Assembly (NCBI RefSeq): GCF_014529535.1
Contig: NW_023503501.1
Span: 2,672,150 to 2,736,149, forward strand
DNA: 64,000 nucleotides
Reading direction: 5' to 3'
Origin: Bradysia coprophila
Taxonomy: Eukaryota > Arthropoda > Insecta > Diptera > Sciaridae
In this document: piece after piece, positions 57,706 through 64,000 of the stretch
How positions within the stretch are numbered: position 1 is the first letter of the stretch
Layout of the letters: each line of letters opens with the position of its first letter
Notes under the pieces: generated by a model
What the model was told of the DNA's origin: nothing
Database searches by the model: none
What the model saw: only the letters and a program-made list of their open reading frames with translations
Translations under genes and position numbers: made by a program

Positions 57706-57830
57706 TAACAAACTGTAACATTACAGACTGTCGATTTCTTTTACAAACTGTGACATTGCAGACTATTGATCCCTTTTACAAACTGTAACATTACAGACTG
57801 TCGATTTCTTTTACACACTGTGACATTACA
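57706..57830. repeat. Tandem repeat, ACAAACTGTAACATTACAGACTG type
   Basis: AACTGTAACATTACAGACTG followed by TCGATTTCTTTTACA and AACTGTGACATTGCAGACT recurs as about two ~70-bp double units, with decayed units on both sides to ~57890. Each unit contains the inverted pair CTGTAA/TTACAG. Confidence 0.75.
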
Positions 57831-58090
57831 GATTAAAGACTGTTGCTGCCTATTACAAACAGCGATTCTGCGGACTCTTGCTTTCCTTTACAAAAGGTAA
57901 ACTTTAATCACAAATTCTAAAAACAGTCAATATTAACGCTGCGCAAAATCATGGGTACCTTTTATCGGTACTTTTTAAGATTTTTATCGGTACGCAGGAA
58001 TTACGCATTCGGCACTTTATTATATTTTATGTAGCGTGTTTATCGGTCATTTATTATTTTTTATCGGTAGTACACAGTTTGCGCGAATGA

Positions 58091-58489
58091 TATAAGGTCG
58101 CTGACCATGATGTGTGGTATTGTGACAATTTTTAACTTTGTACGTCGTTTTCTTGAAATCCTTTGACATCCAGGAGTAATGGCTAACTTTATTGTGAAGA
58201 TTGAACATTTGGCTTCGTAATTAATCAATATTTAAAGAATTTCTTTAATTAAGTTTAAAATTTTAATTGGATCGAGATTTGTGTTATGGTGTCCGTGATT
58301 TGCAGTATTTCATATGAAATTCAATAGATACCGATATTTGGAGGTATCTAAAGCGTCATACAAATTATACCGCAAATCAAAGTCCAAGAAAATCGTGATT
58401 TGCGGTATAATTTATTTTACATGTAAATTTACATAAGCAAATCATGATCAGGTTTTCGCATCCGCAAATCATGGTCAGCGACCTTATAA
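58091..58489. mobile_element. TIR element, AAGGTCGCTGACCATGAT
   Basis: Left end TATAAGGTCGCTGACCATGA and right end TCATGGTCAGCGACCTTATA are ~21-bp near-perfect terminal inverted repeats 400 bp apart. The interior carries GATTTGCGGTATAATTT in both orientations. TA-type flanks are possible, but TSD and TIR cannot be separated. No ORF. Confidence 0.75.
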
Positions 58490-59666
58490 TTTATAAGTCA
58501 ACGTATAAGTCTCGGTATAAATTGGAAATCATAAGTAACCTTCCAGAGCTTTTTGTATGAAGGTGTGACTTATAATTTCCGTTGAATCTTTTGAACTTGT
58601 GGCGTTGTTAGTCGGACTTTACTTCATCTCCTTGAGTGATTGTCCTTTACCACTTACCTGGTCTAGCGTAATTTTCGACGCATATCGATTGATATATCGC
58701 TCGCTGAGTATAGTGAAGTTGGAGTCGCGGGGACACTGTGACTGTGATCATACTTCGAAATTCTAAAGTAGAATGATAACCCTTTTTGCATCCGATGGTC
58801 TCTCTGAAGGGACATCTCCAAGATGATTATTATCAGTAAAATAAAATAAAAACCTTCCAACGAAAGCCCCAGCAAAAGAATTTGTCTATTTCGTCGAAAC
58901 AAAAAGTCCAAAATTTTTCCATAATTAATTTTTAATAAGTTCAGCTTATCTCATTGGTTCAACAAATATACATTACCGCCTAAACAATATTTACATAATA
59001 AACACCCGAAATGAATAAAAATTAATTTGCATCAAATATCGTGCAATTTATTTCCGTTAATTTTATCAATGAATAAATTAGTAACAAAAGAACTCGAACG
59101 TTTTACGGTCGGGTCGGGTTTTGAAAGGATAAAATATGATTGGAAAAGGTAATAATAATTGTATAGAGTATATAATAAACCACACACTCGTCTATCAATA
59201 ATTGGTAAGAAATGTTTCGTTTTTTGCTAAAATAATATCTCGTATAAAATGTACATTGTACAACTGACTATAAATTCTTTCTCTTTCTCTCTCTCTATCT
59301 AGGTCTTTATTAATGTGATAAAATTTCAAAAAATTGTGATATTGATTTGAGGCAACAAATTATAAAAACAATTGAACGTAGCTGATGTGTTGTTGTGCGT
59401 TTTCTCTCTCTCTCTCTCTCTCTCTAGACAAACCGTGTTGGCGGGTCGATTAAAATAAGAAAATAGTTGAGCTTTGACTATGATTTTGTTGCGCTACTCT
59501 TTTCACAGTTGCGAAAAACGTTTGACAATTTCTGGTTTTTATTGGCTTTAAGAAATGAATTTGCTTCGATTGCAGAGGCAGCAGACCCATAAAAAATCAA
59601 TCGACCAATTTTTTTGGCACACAAAATGTTTAAAATAATTTTTTTCCCTTTCCCTTCTCACCTTCA
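58490..59666. other. Intergenic, (TC)n tracts
   Basis: Contains CT microsatellites at ~59280-59300 and 59401-59427. TTTATT at 59538-59543 gives AATAAA on the minus strand and may be the polyadenylation signal of the WH2-protein gene. The ORF at 58663-58911 (-) has no recognisable domain. Confidence 0.45.
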
Positions 59667-62600
59667 CTACTTCTTCTTCAAATTGCCTTTGTTGAAATTC
59701 TTTATCGCATCCAGTAGCGCATCACGAGGATCTGCAGTGGACGGCAAGGATTTCTGTTTAATTACACCACGGACGATTGGTACTTGTTTTACGATTGAAG
59801 GTGGTGGCGGCGGAGGTACTGTCGTGTGAACTGTAATCGGACGAACTTTTTGAGTGTCCTGCTTCGGCCTCAATTGAACGTTTTGAATGGGTGAAGAAAC
59901 TATGACCGATCGTTTGACAGGCTCATTCGGAATGGGAATCGTTGCTTTTGTTACTGTCGTTCCATTAGATACAACCGGACGAATATTTTCTACAGCCAGT
60001 TTTTGTGTCGGTTGAACGGATGGTTCGACGGTAGCAGCCGGTTTGATTGGTTCCTGAGCAACTGTTATTCTGGTTGTCGTTGCATGGATCGTGACGGGTC
60101 GAATATTAATTTCTTGTTTTTGTCTCAATTGAATGGTTTGAATTGGCGGTGAGATGACGGTTGGTTGGCTTTTCGATTCGTTGTTATCCGCATCCATGGC
60201 TACAATTTTCTCCTTTAACCCGGTTTTGCGAAGCGTGAACTGTGAAAATGGTACAGCGCTGGGTTCTTCGGACTTTTGCTGACGCAGCAATGAGGGTCGC
60301 TTTGCCACTGTTGGCGGTGGTTGTGTTTTTGGACGTTCTGCTGGTGGATCTTTACTCGAATTGATTAGTACGACCGTTGGCGAAAGCGACTTGTATCCGG
60401 AATCGATGCTTTGATCTTTGTCACTCATGGCATCTGCTGGAGCTTTGAAACCACGTACAGTCGGAACTTTTTTATCGAAATTATTATTGTGTCCGGATAT
60501 GGGTTGATTGAATGTGGCGGGTATTTTCCAAGAAAACCGATTTTGCAGGGGAGCGCGTGGCTCTGGCTTTACTTTTTCGGTTACAATCGTTGTCACTTCG
60601 TAACTTGGTCGTCTAATTTCGATGTTCCGACTCGCATCAGTTGGTACGTTGGCGACGGGCTGCACTTTCTTCACAACAGCTCGAACAATTGGTAGGTGAT
60701 TATCGGGAACGTCAACATTATCGGTAACATCGACACTTTTAACGGGAGTTTCAACAACAACACTCAATGGATTACTAATTGTCTTTGCAGAAACCATCGG
60801 TGATTCAGAGGGTGTTGCCACTGTATCTGATGGATTGATTGTCCCACCGAATATGTAATCGTTGTCGTTTTTTATGGCAATCATTGACTTGGGTCGTTCA
60901 CCCCATGTACCCAAATTTATAGCCGGTGGCCCTTGATATTTCCATTTCGGATTATCGGCTTCATCTAGCTTTGTTGGAAGTTTGTTTTGTGGCGAATTTT
61001 CCTTCGAACTGTCGTCGTAAACTGGAGCTGGAACGGGACTCTTTGCTTCTATTTCGACAGAACCCTTCTTCGACTCACTATCACCATCCAATTCACCATT
61101 CTCCTTCGATCCGTTCGACAAACTGTCGACGTTCAAGCTATTCTTTCGTGAGTTACTCAAGATGGTTTTCATGACGAGCAGTGATTGTAACGATGGTGAA
61201 TCAGCAATGCTCAACTCACTAGACGATTTTCGACGATTCGAATCGATCAATGAGCCATTGGTAAGGCTATTTCTGGGTGTGGCCTTGTTGCTTTGATTTC
61301 CCACCAAAGAAACGTACGACGAGCTTCGTGATGTTAAGCCGAGGTTTTCTGTGGACCCATTTCGTGTGGAATGGAATGAATCCGATCGGCTGACACGAGG
61401 CGATTTGAATAGATTTCCATTCGATAGGCTCGGTCTCTTCGACTGTATGTACTCGGTTTTAGGACGCAATACGATTTCGTCATCACTTTTATTGATGTCC
61501 TCAGTCGATGCTGCCGACTTGTTGATCTCGCTATCCCATACTGTCGGCTTGTTGATCGCGCTATCAAATACTACCGGCTTCTTAATTTCGTCCACTGAAC
61601 TTTTGATCGGCTGATCAATTTTCTCCTCCACTGGTGAATCGGTTTTGACATCGACATGGTTTGTGTACGTTTGGATAATAAAATTTGACAGGGAACTTTT
61701 CTGCGCCGATTCGATATCGTCTGGTGTTTCGCTCCTCCTAATTACCGTTTCCAGTTGATTATTGACGATGACATTGTTCAATTCACTAATAACGTCCTGC
61801 TTTCGAATCGGTATATAATCGGTATCGTTAGTGGATCCATTTATCGTTGGCACATCCTTCTTGATCACCACCTGCTTGTCATCGTCTTCCAGTTTCTCCA
61901 AAAACTCGAATTCATTTTCAATAAATTCGTCACGATGATTTTCCAAACTCTGGAGCAAAGCGCCTCGACTGAACCGAGCCTTATCGCCCTGATATCCGTC
62001 CTCAATGTCGGAGGTCATACTACTTTCCGCATTCGATTTGTCGTCGAGTGCATGAAAATCAACGGGAACTCGTTTCTGTATAAAAGCTTTGATTGGTACA
62101 TCTGACACATCCGACACTTCTGATGACAAGTCCCCATTCACATCCGACCCATCCTTTCGGTCACTATCATCTCTTATTTCGCTATTTTTATCATCAGCAA
62201 ATGTGGATGGAGCTGGTAGTGTATACGACCACAATGGTGATTCCGAACGGGGCGATGGAGTGGTCTCTCTGGCATTGTCCAAATGTTTGTTCAGCAAAAC
62301 GCTTTCATTTTCCGTACCATTTATCTTTACGTGTTGTTGGGTGTTCTCAATAACTTCCTTGTTTTCATTCTTGATGTTCTCAACCACCTCAACGTCCTCG
62401 ATGTGTCTTTGCGTCTTTTCGACGACTAGTGATTTACCCATTTGTATATTGTAGACTTTGGTTTCCTCTTCGTCTGAACTATCCGTTCGATTGGTGCTGC
62501 TAAGATCGGTTTCAATTTCTTGACTCAATGCATCGTCGTCATTTGCTATAAGTTTCGTTTCAGTTTGTGGACTACCGACTGGTGTTTCTGATGATTTTAG

Positions 62601-62740
62601 TGGTGTTGTTGGGGGTGGAGGTGATTTTGCTGTTGAGCGTACGAGAGTCTCTTTCGGTTCTTGAATTGGTTCTACTTCAGTGTCGCTGTTCACGTTTAGC
62701 ATCACTTTGCTGACATTTGGATTTGGTGTCGCCGGAGTGT
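59667..62740 (-). CDS. Proline/serine-rich protein with C-terminal WH2-like motif (3' exon, 5' partial)
   Basis: A single long exon of 3074 nt encodes 1023 complete codons to the stop at 59667. An acceptor (TTTATTTTTAG) precedes it at 62741, and the upstream exons lie outside the window, so the true start is not here. Most of the chain is disordered: acidic and Ser-rich in the first half, Pro/Thr/Val-rich later. Near the end come VPPPPPPSIVK, a possible profilin or SH3 ligand, and DPRDALLDAIKNFNKGNLKK, which fits the WH2 pattern (R-x-x-L-L-x-x-I...F-x-K-x-x-L-K-K) for binding G-actin. Internal repeats are visible: PPIQTIQLRQKQ.. and SPIQNVQLRPKQ.., RPVTIHATT and RPITVHTTV, FDSAINKP and WDSEINKS. 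The architecture, a long disordered chain with a terminal WH2, resembles cordon-bleu-like proteins, but I cannot confirm that family without its N-terminal domain. An actin role is inferred from the motif only. Confidence 0.85.
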
Positions 62741-62883
62741 CTAAAAATAAAATTTAAAAAAAATTAGGAAAAATGTGATGGCAAAATGTTGGGAGAAAGG
62801 AGGAACAACAACAAAAAAATTGTTTTTGGAATTCGTTACAGAGAGAGGAAATTCTTTTGAAAAACGTCGGACGGATTTTTACA

Positions 62884-63754
62884 AAGTGGACTTTTTCATA
62901 TGTGCCTAGAAAGGTACTGGTCCCTAGCAGCCAGAGCCACTTTTAAAAAAAATTTAGACGCTTGTGTGGCTAGTGCGAGGTAAACCGAAAGTACGTACTT
63001 TTTTGTGTAGATTTCTCCAAGTGCATGAAACGTAAAAGATCGAATAGGGTTGTCATTAGAGAGGTAATTAAATGACATATACTTTCGGGACAACTTTCGG
63101 GTTAAAAATGCATCCAAACTGATGGTGAGATATGAGCTGTTGAAAAAATGTTTAAAAACTTCTCGTGGTTCCTCTGCGTTTGAAATGCAACGAAAAGCGG
63201 TTTTGCCTGCTTGTCTCAGCTTTGTAATGACATCAAACATGCATGGATCGATGGATCGTTGAATATAACTTTGAAGTGTAAATCTGTGACTCAATTCATG
63301 TACTCGAATAATTCACAGGAAACACAGGAAAGTCTTCACGAAAAGATATATTTTATGCAGGAACTACTGCTGCAACCTTCACACTGGTTTGGTGTCATTG
63401 CGAAGGTAAGAGCAGTTTTGATCAGAGAAACGTTATCGACGTTATCGTTGTATTTCGGATGCAAAGGAACTGCTAGAAGTTCACCGAAATAGCCTAATTT
63501 TCAATCATTTTTTCAACTGCTCATATCTCAGTGTGGATGAATTTTAAACCCAATAAGCCCTATATGCCCCGAAAGAACGTGCAATTACCTCTGTAATCAC
63601 TGCCTATACGATCTTTTACGTTTCATTTCCCGGAGAAATTTTCATGATGCACTAGCATGATGCATGCTTCCACTAGCTACATCAGTGTCGAGGAATTTTT
63701 TTGAAAATGATTTTGGCTTCTAGGTACCAATACATATCTAGACAAAGTCCACTG
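62884..63754. mobile_element. Large inverted repeat in the intron of the WH2-protein gene
   Basis: Left arm 62884-~63205 and right arm ~63430-63754 are inverse complements over more than 300 bp at roughly 70-80% by eye. Matching landmarks: GTGGACTTT/AAAGTCCAC, ATGAAACGTAAAAGATCG and its inverse, AGAGGTAATT/AATTACCTCT, GATATGAGCTGTTGAAAAAATG and AACTGCTCATATCTC. A ~225-bp centre shows no clear gene. Because it is intronic, a transcript would fold into a long imperfect duplex. Confidence 0.8.
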
Positions 63755-64000
63755 GATAATACGTCTCTAAACCATTTTTCTTTCAGTGTGCGGTGAAACC
63801 CTCCACATTTTTTTTTGAAACGGTCAACTCTCCAACGAAAAAAGAACATTTTCTCCAAACGTGAAATTTACACGCACACACACGCGCGCACTGTTGCATC
63901 GACTCGAAATCATCTGTCATCTTAGTTGCATCTTATCAAAAGAATTCACATATACATCACTCGACAACAAACAGTATTTGTCTTCCATTCTTTGAACCAT
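63755..64000. other. Intronic or upstream sequence, nothing recognised
   Basis: AT-rich with a short CACACACACGCGCGCA tract at ~63872. No exon of the WH2-protein gene could be identified. Confidence 0.35.

Noticed and set aside
60411..62454. Plus-strand ORFs opposite the WH2-protein exon
   Set aside because: Antisense shadows of a 1012-codon open frame with clear composition and motif content.

Overview
The window is eukaryotic and looks like an insect, most likely a nematoceran fly. It is AT-rich, its genes carry short GT-AG introns (61-300 nt), and their products are recognisable animal proteins. The fly assignment is an inference from gene structure and protein similarity; no diagnostic marker is present. 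No rRNA, tRNA, CRISPR array or intact transposase gene was found.

Layout. 1-6700 is repeat-rich: a small TIR element, a TCCG microsatellite, a ~245-bp direct duplication, a 23-bp minisatellite of about 24 units and a 1.4-kb nested foldback. 6707-8131 (+) is a six-exon secreted serine-protease homologue that has lost its catalytic His and Ser. 8310-29282 is about 21 kb with no supportable gene, dotted with hAT-like miniature elements and long palindromes. 29283-33987 (+) is a six-exon LRPPRC/bicoid-stability-factor gene. 37438-41500 (-) is the exocyst subunit gene Sec8/EXOC4, whose 12 exons could be joined in frame. The two genes converge on a 3.4-kb gap holding a hAT-like element with a perfect 8-bp target duplication and one orphan coding-like exon. 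41501-48778 is a second element-dense gap with nested insertions. 48779-55233 (+) is a three-exon fatty-acid-binding protein gene with a 5.9-kb first intron full of palindromes. 59667-62740 (-) is the large 3' exon of a proline/serine-rich protein ending in a WH2-like actin-binding motif; its 5' exons lie beyond the window.

The four conserved genes have unrelated housekeeping roles: mitochondrial mRNA stability, exocytosis, lipid binding and probably actin binding. There is no sign that they form a functional cluster.

The most unusual property is the density of fold-back DNA. I count about thirty palindromic or TIR elements. About ten unrelated-looking palindromes share a short GC-rich hairpin at their dyad, usually GCCTTCGGC or GGCTTCGCC, in an otherwise AT-rich background. 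Several of these sit inside introns and would be transcribed as hairpins. This is the best candidate for an undescribed element superfamily. All boundaries were read by eye.
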